Shown piece after piece: positions 23,195 through 31,101 of a stretch of 64,000 nt of DNA. The notes under the pieces were generated by a model. It saw nothing but the letters and a program-made list of their open reading frames with translations. It ran no database searches and was not told the DNA's origin. The DNA is from Labilithrix luteola (GTDB lineage Bacteria > Myxococcota_A > Polyangia > Polyangiales > Polyangiaceae). The position numbers were made by a program, and so were the translations under genes. How positions within the stretch are numbered: the first letter of the stretch is position 1; the number at the start of each line of letters is the position of its first letter. The stretch is from assembly GCF_001263205.1 (NCBI RefSeq), contig NZ_CP012333.1, positions 8,475,501 through 8,539,500 on the forward strand. Direction: 5' to 3'.

Positions 23195-25795
23195 GTGCAG
23201 CGCGGCATCGTGGGCAGGACGCGGGAGCTCGCGGCGATGGAAGCGCACATCGCGGAGGGCGAGCGGCTCCTGACGGTGTTCGGGCCGGCGGGGATCGGCA
23301 AGACCGCGTTCGCGCGCGAGGTCGCACGTAGGTTCGTCGAGGGCACAGCAGGGGGCACCGACAGAGCACGAGCGTGGGCGTGCGACCTCGAACACGCGCG
23401 CGATGCCGCGGACGTCGAGGACGCGGTCGCGAGGGCGATTGGCGCCGAGGGGCCGGCTGTCATCGGAGAGGCACTCGGCGTCCGAGGACCGTCGCTCGTC
23501 GTTCTCGACGCGTGTGAGCACGTGGGCACGGGCCTCGCGCGGCTCGCGATGTGGCTCGAGGCGGCGCCCGAAGCCATCTTCGTGCTCACGTCGCGCCGAA
23601 GGGACGTCGTGCCTGGCGTGGTCGTCGAGCTCGAACCACTGGTCGAGGGCGCCGAGCTGTTTCGCGTCTTCGCCGCCCGATCCGGCGCGCGACTGAACGA
23701 CGGCGACGCCCCATACATCGATGCGATATGCATGGAATTGGGCAACGTCCCGCTCGCGATCGAGCTCGCGGCCGCGCGCGTGGCCGTGCTGGGGGCGCGC
23801 GCGTTGCTTCATCGCTTGAAGACGCGCTTCGAAGTCCTCAGGCGCCCTACGGCAGCGACCGGGCCGGCACGCCATACGTCGCTCGAGGCCGCCATCGACG
23901 CGTCGTGGGAGGCCCTCACGGCACACGAACAGGGCGCGCTCGCGCAGTCCTCGGTGTTCCACGGCGGCTTTGCGCTCGAAGCGGCCGAGAGCGTGATCGT
24001 GATCGACGCCGAGCCTTCCGCTCCCCCGGTTCTCGACGTCCTCTCGTCTCTGCGCGATAGGGCGCTTCTCTCGTCTCGCCCATCCACCGTGGCCGGCGAA
24101 GCACGGCTTTCCCTCGACGCGAATGTCCGCGCCTACGCGGCACGCAAGCTCGGTTCTGGTGTGCTCGCGGCCGAGGAGCGCCACGCGCAATATTATGCGA
24201 CGACGGCGGACGCGTGGGCTCGCGCGCTCGACGGAGCGGACGGCGCGGTCGCGCGTCTTCGGGTGCTGGCCGACAAGGACAACATCCTCGCGGTTACCCG
24301 GCGGGTGCGCAGGGAAGGTCCCGTTGGGGTGCGCACCGCAGAGCCCGCGCTCCGTGCGCTCGTGGCGCTCGCGCCGGTGCTGCTCGCTGCCGGGCCATTC
24401 GAAGCGTATGCGCAGGTCCTCGAGCCTGTGCTCCACGCGACCCGTTCGTCCGGTGCCGATCCGCGGCTCGTGGCGCGCGTGCTCCTCGTGCGTGCGACCA
24501 TCGCGCGTCTGCGGGGGACACCTCGGGCAGCTGCGGAGGACCTCGTTCGCGCGCTCGGTATGGCGCGCGCGGTCGGGGACCTGCGAATCGAAGCTCGCGC
24601 CCTCACGGAGATCGGCGTCGCCCTCGAGGCGCGCGGGGATCTCGCGGGGGCCGAAGAGCATCACGGCCTTGCCATGAACCTGGCGCGGCGCGCCGACGAC
24701 GGTGTCGAGGAGGGAGCCATCGCACGTCGTCTCGGAGTCCTCGTCGCACGACGCGGGCGATGCGACGAAGGCACCGCGCTCCTCGAACGAGCACTCTCGC
24801 TCCACCAGGCGACGAATGCGGCTTGGACCGTCGCCGAGGATCATCGTGCGCTTGCCGCACTCGCGATCGACCGCGGTGCCGTCGAACGGGCGCGAAGCCA
24901 CGTCGAAGAAGCGTTGCGAGATTCGCGCGAAGCGAACGACGTTCGCGGCGAAGCGCTCGCCATGGAGCTCGCCGGGCTGCTCGCCCACGACGCGGGGGAT
25001 CTCGAGGTGGCGGCCCGTTCCTATGGCGAAGCGCTCGAGCGGTTGCAGGAGCTCGGAGCCCGTCACCTCGAAGCGGCTCTGCTCGTCCGTCTCGGCGCCG
25101 TCGCGCGTGAACGTGGACGCGCTGCGGAGGCTTGGACGCTCCTCCGCACGGCCTCGTCGCGCCTCCGCGACGACCCCGCCGCGAGCGCGCTGCTCGCCGC
25201 TCATGTCGCTGCCCTCGAGGCGGCGGCAGGCCGACCCGACGACGCCCGCGTCAGCATTGGGCAGGCCGCGGAGGGGATCGTCGAAGGGGGCGACGTGGTG
25301 GCCTCGTCGTTCCTCGCGGTGGCGCGCGCGACGCTCGAAGGGCGAGCGCCTCTGGTCGAGAACGCCGCGGAGCTCGATGTGCTCGCGCGCCGGTCGGCCG
25401 ACCTACGCATCTTCCTGCGAGGCGGACGAGCCGCGCCGCGCGTCGTCGAGCCCCCGCCCGAGCCGTCCACCCTCGAGGCGGCGCTCGTCGTCGGCGAGGG
25501 CGGTCTTTGGTTCCGCGTTCCAAACGGCGAACGTGTCAGCCTCGAACGTCGACGTTCGCTCGCGCTCCTCCTCGATCGACTGCTCGCCGCGCGCCTCGAA
25601 CATCCCGGCGTCGCGATCGCGTCGGAGGCTCTCCAGCGCGCGGCCTGGCCGGGCGAGAGGATCGTCCCTTCCGCCGGGGCGCATCGTCTTCGCGTTGCCG
25701 TCGCGACCCTTCGCAAGCTGGGGCTTCGCGAGCTCGTCGAGACGACGCCGACCGGCTATCGCCTCTCCGGCGACGTGCCGTGCGTGCGGGCCTGA
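23195..25795 (+). CDS. STAND-type ATPase regulator with C-terminal winged helix
   Basis: An 866-residue signal-transduction ATPase. Residues 1-300 form an AAA/NB-ARC-like NTPase: VGRTRELAAM, Walker A GPAGIGKT (30-37), Walker B SLVVLDACEH (about 98-107), and sensor-type LTSRRRDV and GNVPLAIELAAARVAVLG. A TPR-like superhelix follows (about 300-740; EARALTEIGVALEARGDLAG and similar). The last 100 residues look like an OmpR/SARP-type winged helix, with SAGAHRLRVAVATLRKLGL and the terminal beta hairpin LVETTPTGYRLSG. In AfsR-type proteins this domain is N-terminal, so the order is closer to MalT. GTG start. Divergent from the kinase gene, suggesting shared control. Confidence 0.78.
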   Translation: MQRGIVGRTRELAAMEAHIAEGERLLTVFGPAGIGKTAFAREVARRFVEGTAGGTDRARAWACDLEHARDAADVEDAVARAIGAEGPAVIGEALGVRGPSLVVLDACEHVGTGLARLAMWLEAAPEAIFVLTSRRRDVVPGVVVELEPLVEGAELFRVFAARSGARLNDGDAPYIDAICMELGNVPLAIELAAARVAVLGARALLHRLKTRFEVLRRPTAATGPARHTSLEAAIDASWEALTAHEQGALAQSSVFHGGFALEAAESVIVIDAEPSAPPVLDVLSSLRDRALLSSRPSTVAGEARLSLDANVRAYAARKLGSGVLAAEERHAQYYATTADAWARALDGADGAVARLRVLADKDNILAVTRRVRREGPVGVRTAEPALRALVALAPVLLAAGPFEAYAQVLEPVLHATRSSGADPRLVARVLLVRATIARLRGTPRAAAEDLVRALGMARAVGDLRIEARALTEIGVALEARGDLAGAEEHHGLAMNLARRADDGVEEGAIARRLGVLVARRGRCDEGTALLERALSLHQATNAAWTVAEDHRALAALAIDRGAVERARSHVEEALRDSREANDVRGEALAMELAGLLAHDAGDLEVAARSYGEALERLQELGARHLEAALLVRLGAVARERGRAAEAWTLLRTASSRLRDDPAASALLAAHVAALEAAAGRPDDARVSIGQAAEGIVEGGDVVASSFLAVARATLEGRAPLVENAAELDVLARRSADLRIFLRGGRAAPRVVEPPPEPSTLEAALVVGEGGLWFRVPNGERVSLERRRSLALLLDRLLAARLEHPGVAIASEALQRAAWPGERIVPSAGAHRLRVAVATLRKLGLRELVETTPTGYRLSGDVPCVRA

Positions 25796-25808
25796 CGCGG
25801 CTTCCCGA

Positions 25809-25851
25809 GGTTTGATGCAGGTTTGATGCGCCTTTGATGATGTCAAAGGCG
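25809..25851 (+). promoter_or_regulatory. Three TTTGATG heptamers at 11-bp spacing plus a perfect inverted repeat
   Basis: TTTGATG occurs at 25811, 25822 and 25833, exactly 11 bases apart; the first two are within the identical decamer GGTTTGATGC. The third overlaps a perfect 9-bp inverted repeat, CGCCTTTGA-TGATG-TCAAAGGCG (25829-25851). Heptamers repeated at 11 bp are the known layout of SARP/OmpR-type winged-helix binding sites, and the gene just upstream encodes a protein ending in such a domain. The downstream GIDE-domain gene starts at 25891. The inverted repeat could instead be a terminator stem, but no T-run follows. Confidence 0.55.
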
Positions 25852-25890
25852 ATGGTTCCGTCCGACGCAGCAACCCACGAAGGAGCCGTC

Positions 25891-26898
25891 ATGTTGCAAG
25901 TTGGACTCGTCGCCGTAGCGCTCGGAATCGTCGGACTTCTCTACGGCATCATGCAGAAGCTGAAGGCAGGCCGCGTCGCGGACGCACCACTCGTGTCGAC
26001 GGGCGACGCGGCGAGCAAGGGGGCGCAGGTTGCGTCGCCCAAGGGGGCCATCTCGGCGCAGGGAAACGTGGTGTGTCCTCAGCCCTTGATCTCTCCGGTG
26101 ACGGGAACGCCGTGCCTCTACTATGAGCTGCGGTGCAAGGCCGAGTGGAAGCAAGGCGACACGACGAAGTCGAAGGAAGTCCTGGACGAGAAACGCGCCG
26201 CGCACTTCACGATCGACGACGGAACCGGTCCCGTCGTCGTCGATGCGAGCAAGGGTGGCGACTTCGAGCCGAGTCGCACCAAGACGGAGACGAAGGCGAC
26301 GGGGCTCCTCGGCGGAATCACGGGGGCGGACGTCGTCTTCGGAAACTATCGCGTCTCGGCCGGCCCCTTCGCGCTCGGCACGAAGTTTACCGTCGAAGAG
26401 GAGGTCCTGCCGGTCGTGCCACGCGTCTATGCGTGCGGTCGGGCGGAAGGTGGGGCCATCGTTTCGCCGTCGTGGCGCTCGCTGCTCATCGATGCGCGTT
26501 CGCGCGACGAGCTCCTCTCGGCCGCGACGACCGGCGCCAAGCGGTTCCTTATCGGCGGCGCCGTCGCCTTCGCCCTTGGAGGCGGTCTCTGCACCGTCGC
26601 GCAACTCACGGCGCCGAAGAACGAGGCGCCGCTCGCGCCTGCCGCGAGCACGCTCACGACGGCCGCGCCGTCGAAGACGCCGGAGACGCCGGATGCCGCG
26701 ACACCGGCCGCCGACGATACGGATGCACCCGCGGCCAGCGCTCCGTCGCCGAAAGCCGGCGTAGGGGTGGCACGTCCGAAGTCTCCCGCCGGACCGGCGA
26801 CCGCGGCTGGCGCAGCGAAGCCTGCCGGATCCGCATCGGTCGCGAAGCCTGCGTCGTCGGCGAAGCCCGTGACGAGCGCGAAGGCCGCCGCACACTGA
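25891..26898 (+). CDS. GIDE/MUL1-like bacterial membrane protein
   Basis: A 335-residue protein with a membrane helix at residues 1-21, a beta-rich domain (about 45-215) and a second membrane helix (about 219-238). A low-complexity Ala/Pro/Lys tail completes it. The middle domain has the features of the GIDE (beside-a-membrane) domain of eukaryotic MUL1/MAPL: SPVTGTPCLYYELRCKAEW, FTIDDGTGPVVVDASKG and YRVSAGPFALGTKFTVEE. There is no RING finger, so ubiquitin-ligase activity is not expected. The start is fixed by AGGAG (25881-25885) upstream of ATG 25891. Function in bacteria is unknown; it lies next to a candidate operator. Confidence 0.7.
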   Translation: MLQVGLVAVALGIVGLLYGIMQKLKAGRVADAPLVSTGDAASKGAQVASPKGAISAQGNVVCPQPLISPVTGTPCLYYELRCKAEWKQGDTTKSKEVLDEKRAAHFTIDDGTGPVVVDASKGGDFEPSRTKTETKATGLLGGITGADVVFGNYRVSAGPFALGTKFTVEEEVLPVVPRVYACGRAEGGAIVSPSWRSLLIDARSRDELLSAATTGAKRFLIGGAVAFALGGGLCTVAQLTAPKNEAPLAPAASTLTTAAPSKTPETPDAATPAADDTDAPAASAPSPKAGVGVARPKSPAGPATAAGAAKPAGSASVAKPASSAKPVTSAKAAAH

Positions 26899-27059
26899 TG
26901 GGCCGGGGCGAGCGGATTGCCGGTCACCGCGCGACGATGGTGGTGACCGGGCCCTCGCTGCGTCGACGACGCGCCCCGTGATGGCCGGGCGGTAACGTAC
27001 CGAGGGGCGTCTGTTCGCCCGAGCTCGCCCGCGCGTCGCGGCCCGGCGCGCCTCGTGCA

Positions 27060-29027
27060 ATGCCGGGGCCCATGTTCGTCGGGCCAACGCAGGGCGCGGC
27101 CGTCCTCGTCATTCGCGACGCGCGCGCCGTGAGCGCCAACGACGCCGCGGTGGAGCTGTTCGGTGAGGGATGCATCGGCAAGACGCTCGAGGAGCTGTTC
27201 TGCGAAGACTCGGCGACGCGGTTGAATACGCTCTCGCCGCTCCGCTCCTCCGTCGTCGTGGAGCTGGAGTTCTGGCGCCACGGTGAGCCGATGCAGGCTC
27301 GCTTCACGGTCGTGCCTCTCGGCGACGAGTTGGTCTTGATCAACATGTCGAGCTACCTCGAGCTCGAGCAGCTCGGTCGTGCCTCGCACGCCGTGACGGA
27401 GTCCCTGGCGAACCTGCCACAATCGTCCTTGTCTGCCGTGCTCTCGACCATCGCGGTCCAAGCGCAGTCGCTCACGAACGCCCAGTACGTCGCGCTCGGT
27501 ATCGGCATGGAGGAAGGCGTCGCGTTCAAGCCCTGGGTGGCGATCGGCGTACCGGAGGACGTCGCGTGTAAGATTGGAAGAACACCGCGACCGATAGGCT
27601 TGCTCGGAAAGGTCGTACGCACGGGCGAACTGCTGCGCGTCGCGGATGTCCGACGGGATCCGGAGTTTCTGGGCTTCCCCGCGCATCATCCCGCCATGGG
27701 CCCGTTCCTCGGTGTTCCCGTGACCTCCCGTGGGCACGCCGTCGGCAATCTCTATTTGGCCAAACCGGCGGGAGCCGACGAGTTCACGAGCGACGATGCG
27801 CATCGCGCCCGCATGCTCGCGGCCAGGGTGGGCGTCGCCATCGAAACAGCCCTGTTCTACGTCGACGAGAAGCTTCAGCGCGAATGGCTCCAGCAGATCA
27901 TCGACCAAATGCCCGATGCCGTGCTCCTGTACGACGAGAACGGGCGGCTCAAAGCCACCAACCAGGCGTGTGACAACGTTCGTTGCGAGCCGCGCGGTCA
28001 AGATGCCTTCGGCAATGCGGTCGTCGTGGAGCTGCAGGGGATGGACGGAAAGCCGATCCCCGACGTCGAGCAACCTCTCGTGAAGGCACTGCGCGACCAC
28101 GAGCTCACGTTGCGAAAGGACGCGCTGATTCGACGTGTCGACGGGCGGCTCGTACCCGTTGCGCTGAGCGCATTGCCCGTGCGCGAGCTCGATGGAAGCG
28201 TCTCGGGCGTGACCGTGATCATCGAAGACATGTCGTCTCGGACGGCGGCCGAGCGAATGCGCGCGGAATGGTCCGCTCTCATCGCGCATGACCTGAGGCA
28301 ACCCGTTGGCGTCATTTCTCTCGGAACGGACCTGCTGCTTCGTTCCGATGCGAAGGGCATGGACCCTATCGGGCGACGTATGCTGGAGCGCATCCGGTCG
28401 GCATCGACGCACCTCGACCGCATGATCTCGGACCTCACCCAGGCTTCGCTCATCGAATCGAAGCGCTTGTCCGTGAATCTCGCGCCACTCGAGCTTCGTG
28501 ATCTCGTGACGTCGACCGTCGAGAATCTGAAGGCGGTGTCGAACGCTCGGCAGCTGCGCGTCGAAATCTCGGGAAATCCCACCGTGCTGGGGGATGCGGA
28601 CCGCGTCCGGCAGGTGCTCGGAAACCTGATATCGAATGCCGTCAAGTACGGTACTGCGGGGACCGAAATCTTGGTCGAGGTGCGCGAAAACCCGAAAGAG
28701 GTGGAGACCATCGTTACGAACCGCGGACCTGGCATCAGCCCCGAGCAGCTTCCTGTCGTCTTCGAGCGCTTCGCGCGCACCCGCGAAGCAAAGGGTGGAA
28801 AGATGCCTGGGCTAGGTCTTGGTCTGTACATCGCGAAGGGGCTCGTCGACGCGCACGGTGGACGGATATGGGTCGAGAGCATTCCGGGCGACACGACGAG
28901 ATTTCATTTCACGCTGAAGAAGCTCCTCGACGTGCCCGATACGGCCTCGTCGGGCGACGCCGGCCAAACGATCGAGCCCGACCGACGCTTCGGCAATCGA
29001 GGGCGGCACGGCAGGCCATCTCCGTGA
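27060..29027 (+). CDS. Soluble PAS-GAF-PAS histidine kinase
   Basis: A 655-residue hybrid-input sensor kinase without membrane segments. A PAS-like domain (about 10-98) comes first, then a GAF domain (about 118-265; PIGLLGKVVRTGELLRVADV, GVPVTSRGHAVGNLYLAKP) and a second PAS (about 278-395). The HisKA domain has ALIAHDLRQPVGVIS (phospho-acceptor His about 410), and the ATPase domain has NLISNAVKYG (N box), NRGPGIS (G1) and GLGLGLYIAKGLVDAHGG (G2). The aspartate usual in the G1 box is replaced by NRG, as in some active kinases. No response regulator gene is adjacent, so the partner is elsewhere. ATG 27060 or 27072. Confidence 0.87.
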   Translation: MPGPMFVGPTQGAAVLVIRDARAVSANDAAVELFGEGCIGKTLEELFCEDSATRLNTLSPLRSSVVVELEFWRHGEPMQARFTVVPLGDELVLINMSSYLELEQLGRASHAVTESLANLPQSSLSAVLSTIAVQAQSLTNAQYVALGIGMEEGVAFKPWVAIGVPEDVACKIGRTPRPIGLLGKVVRTGELLRVADVRRDPEFLGFPAHHPAMGPFLGVPVTSRGHAVGNLYLAKPAGADEFTSDDAHRARMLAARVGVAIETALFYVDEKLQREWLQQIIDQMPDAVLLYDENGRLKATNQACDNVRCEPRGQDAFGNAVVVELQGMDGKPIPDVEQPLVKALRDHELTLRKDALIRRVDGRLVPVALSALPVRELDGSVSGVTVIIEDMSSRTAAERMRAEWSALIAHDLRQPVGVISLGTDLLLRSDAKGMDPIGRRMLERIRSASTHLDRMISDLTQASLIESKRLSVNLAPLELRDLVTSTVENLKAVSNARQLRVEISGNPTVLGDADRVRQVLGNLISNAVKYGTAGTEILVEVRENPKEVETIVTNRGPGISPEQLPVVFERFARTREAKGGKMPGLGLGLYIAKGLVDAHGGRIWVESIPGDTTRFHFTLKKLLDVPDTASSGDAGQTIEPDRRFGNRGRHGRPSP

Positions 29028-29073
29028 TTCAGGAGACGGTCGCGCCGACGAGCAAGCGCGATTCAGACGGGCT

Positions 29074-29328
29074 TTACGCTCCGATTTCAGGCGCGCCGAG
29101 GGCGGCTTCGGATGGTTCCTCGGCTCGGCGATCGGGAGGGCTGCCGTGGGTGCTGGCGGTGGAGACGAGCTCCTCGTCGTGCGCGACGACGTCGGCGTAG
29201 GAATCGCCGTGTGTGCGTCCACTCGGCGGCCCAGGCTCGGGCGCCCGAAAGGAGTTTGTGGAGGGGGATGCGGCTACGGCGCGGCGACGACGCCGCTTCT
29301 GCTTTGACGGGTCGTGCATCGTGTTCAT
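29074..29328 (-). CDS. Possible small Arg/Lys-rich hypothetical protein
   Basis: An 84-residue product (or 81 from ATG 29319) with a basic start (KQKRRRRRAVAA) and an acidic, Ser/Thr-rich remainder (GDSYADVVAHDEELVSTAS). No domain is recognised. The third codon positions are strongly G/C, like real genes here, which is the only reason to list it. Its start would overlap the start of the plus-strand candidate at 29327 within a CATG, so at most one may be real. Confidence 0.35.
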   Translation of the reverse strand: MNTMHDPSKQKRRRRRAVAASPSTNSFRAPEPGPPSGRTHGDSYADVVAHDEELVSTASTHGSPPDRRAEEPSEAALGAPEIGA

Positions 29329-29638
29329 GCCCTGCGCGACGCAAACGGCATACCCGGTGAGAGCTCTGCCCGAGCCGCAGACCTCGTCATCCCAGCTCAC
29401 GAGCGGGACGCTGGCCGCACTGACGGGGCCGGATCACGAAGGGACGTGGGAGGTTCTCGGAGACGGTGCAGGGCACGTCGAGCCGATGGATGACGCGACG
29501 ATGACGGTGGACGCCATCTGGATTCGCTCGAACGGCAGTGAGTTCGCGACCGGCATCACCATCGAGGCGCGAACGCGCCTGCACGCGATGCATCCGACGA
29601 GTGTCAGTGAAGCGTGGCTCCTCCCCGCGGAGCCGTAA
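29327..29638 (+). CDS. Possible hypothetical protein, 103 residues
   Basis: A candidate protein whose C-terminal half (TMTVDAIWIRSNGSEFATG, ITIEARTRLHAMHPTSVSEA) has natural-looking strand composition and G/C third positions. No signal peptide, membrane helix or known motif. An upstream in-frame extension to 29213 exists but is Arg-rich and overlaps the minus-strand candidate, so ATG 29327 is preferred. Listed because no better explanation of 29330-29640 was found. Confidence 0.4.
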   Translation: MPCATQTAYPVRALPEPQTSSSQLTSGTLAALTGPDHEGTWEVLGDGAGHVEPMDDATMTVDAIWIRSNGSEFATGITIEARTRLHAMHPTSVSEAWLLPAEP

Positions 29639-29750
29639 CGGTCGCGCGCCGCCGATATGGCTCCTTCGGAGGCGCGAGGTCCCCGCGCTCTCATGGACCT
29701 GCGTTCACCTTGCGTGACCTCCAAGCGGTGCTACGTGAGCTCGGAAGGAT

Positions 29751-30236
29751 ATGGATACGGCAAAAATTCTGGTCGTCGCTCTGATCGCTGGACATGCTGG
29801 ACTCGTGGCGTGTGCATCGCAGGCCAACACGGCATCGAGCACGACGATGACCGCCGCGGACGTCTCGTCGCCATCTGTCGCGGAGTCGACCGAGTCGGCG
29901 CCTGACTCGCGAGAGGCCGCGCCTCCTGCCAACGTGACCGAAGCGAAGCTCGAAGAACTGCCTGGGCAGGTCGCCTGCCGCACGTCGAACAGGGACGACG
30001 GCACGAACGAGCTTCGCCTGGAGTGGAGCGGTACGTCGGCGACCGGCACGATGCGGACGATCGCGCCGAGCGGCGAGATCACGACCCAGCGCGTGAACGC
30101 CGAGCGCTACCGCGGCGCGATCATCGTCGACGAGCCTGGCCAGCAGGATCTCGTCTCGCACGTCGCGATCGTGATGCCCACGAACGGTAAGCAGGCGATG
30201 CGCGTCGGCTCGGGCGCGTACGTCACCTGCGAGTGA
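29751..30236 (+). CDS. Small lipoprotein, 161 residues
   Basis: A lipoprotein with lipobox LVAC (Cys 21), a Ser/Thr/Ala-rich linker to about residue 65 and a compact beta-rich domain (about 66-161). Two cysteines (GQVACRTSN and the final YVTCE) could pair across that domain. TGTMRTIAPSGEITTQRVN and AIVMPTNGKQAMRVGSG look like consecutive strands. No family recognised. It is followed by the long repeat-containing gap, so it is probably monocistronic. Confidence 0.65.
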   Translation: MDTAKILVVALIAGHAGLVACASQANTASSTTMTAADVSSPSVAESTESAPDSREAAPPANVTEAKLEELPGQVACRTSNRDDGTNELRLEWSGTSATGTMRTIAPSGEITTQRVNAERYRGAIIVDEPGQQDLVSHVAIVMPTNGKQAMRVGSGAYVTCE

Positions 30237-30317
30237 CGCACTCCCCGCGTCCGAGCCCCATCCGTCCAGCACGACCTCGCGGCGCTGCGCTCGGGCCCCT
30301 TCGTCTCCCGCTCCTCG

Positions 30318-30703
30318 TTAGCCAAGCAACTCCGCAGCCTTGGCAAGATCCGACTGACATTGCCGGCCCGCCCGACCCGCGTTGTCGCTCGTCTAGCTGA
30401 GTAACTCCGCAGCCTTGGCAAGATCCGACTGACATTGACCTCTCCGACTCGATGTCCGCGGAGCTCCGACTGACATTGCCGGTCCGTCCGACCCGCGTTG
30501 TCCGCTCGTCTAGCCGAGTAACTCCGCAGCCTTGGCAAGATCCGACTGACATTGACCTCTCCGACTCGATGTCCGTCGAAGCTCACTGTCGGTCGGGTCT
30601 AGTCCCAGCCGGTCGGGTCTAGTCCCAGCCGCAGTCGAACTTCACTGTCGGTCGGGTCCGCCCTCGACGTTCAATGTCATCGAACTTCACTGTCGGTCGG
30701 GTC
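30318..30703. repeat. Array of the TCAATGTCRGTCRGGTC repeat family
   Basis: In the first part the core CCGACTGACATTG appears four times (near 30350, 30425, 30466, 30542) inside a 117-bp unit repeated from 30390 and 30509, sharing GAGTAACTCCGCAGCCTTGG. From 30583 the same core appears in inverse orientation (CACTGTCGGTCGGGTC near 30583, 30643, 30686). The same core recurs at 52619-52812. Spacing and orientation are irregular and there are no uniform spacers, so it is not a CRISPR. Confidence 0.75.
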
Positions 30704-30883
30704 TGAGCCGCGGGCGGCGAGGTGCCGCGGTCGGTCGCAGGCGAACGTGCCGGCGAGCGCCTTGGTGGTCGCGTCGTACGATTGGCGGAGGTCGTCGTCG
30801 AAGTTGGTCAGGCTCGTGACGGGATCGTCGTTGCATCGAAGGAAGATCTGGCCAAGCGCCGTCGAGGCGAGGTCGATGAACAT
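30677..30883 (-). pseudogene. Possible decayed gene fragment
   Basis: This minus-strand frame encodes FIDLASTALGQIFLRCNDDP, then a Thr/Asp-rich stretch with DDDLRQSYDATTKALAGTF. The frame continues upstream without a start for about 30 codons (CGGHSARLRAVPANAVE) until a stop near 30976. Amino-acid composition looks protein-like rather than a shadow, but there is no signal, no plausible start and no recognised family. It could be the C-terminal remnant of a lost gene beside the repeat array. Confidence 0.22.
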
Positions 30884-31101
30884 CGTCTCAACGGCGTTGG
30901 CAGGAACCGCGCGTAACCGAGCCGAGTGGCCACCGCAGCGCGTGGTCTCTTCGTCGGAGCACGAATTTCACGAGCATCCTATCGGGGCAGGCCGGACGAC
31001 GGCAGATTTTTTCCGCTGGTCCTGATGATCGCGGGCCGGCCGCACTTCATTCACGCGCGTCGGGCGTTGACGATCCGTAGAACGAGAGTGACCCTGGTGG
31101 A

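Larger units (their letters stand above)
30237..31101. other. 865-bp non-coding region with repeats
   Basis: No gene with convincing codon use or start was found. The first half (30318-30703) is the dispersed repeat array described separately. The second half contains only short frames. One on the minus strand (30677-30883, with FLRCNDDPVTSLTNFDDDL) reads like the end of a former protein and is noted separately. Confidence 0.6.

Noticed and set aside
23165..25204. A long N-terminal extension of the Ser/Thr kinase frame on the minus strand
   Set aside because: This part is antisense to the STAND ATPase gene and Arg-rich; the kinase starts plausibly at 23164 or 23098.
25829..25851. Intrinsic terminator of the STAND gene
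   Set aside because: The stem is perfect, but there is no T-run, and the heptamer periodicity suggests an operator; kept as a regulatory site instead.
30318..30703. Possible CRISPR array
   Set aside because: Repeats are of unequal length, in both orientations, and spacers are themselves repeated; no cas genes are near.
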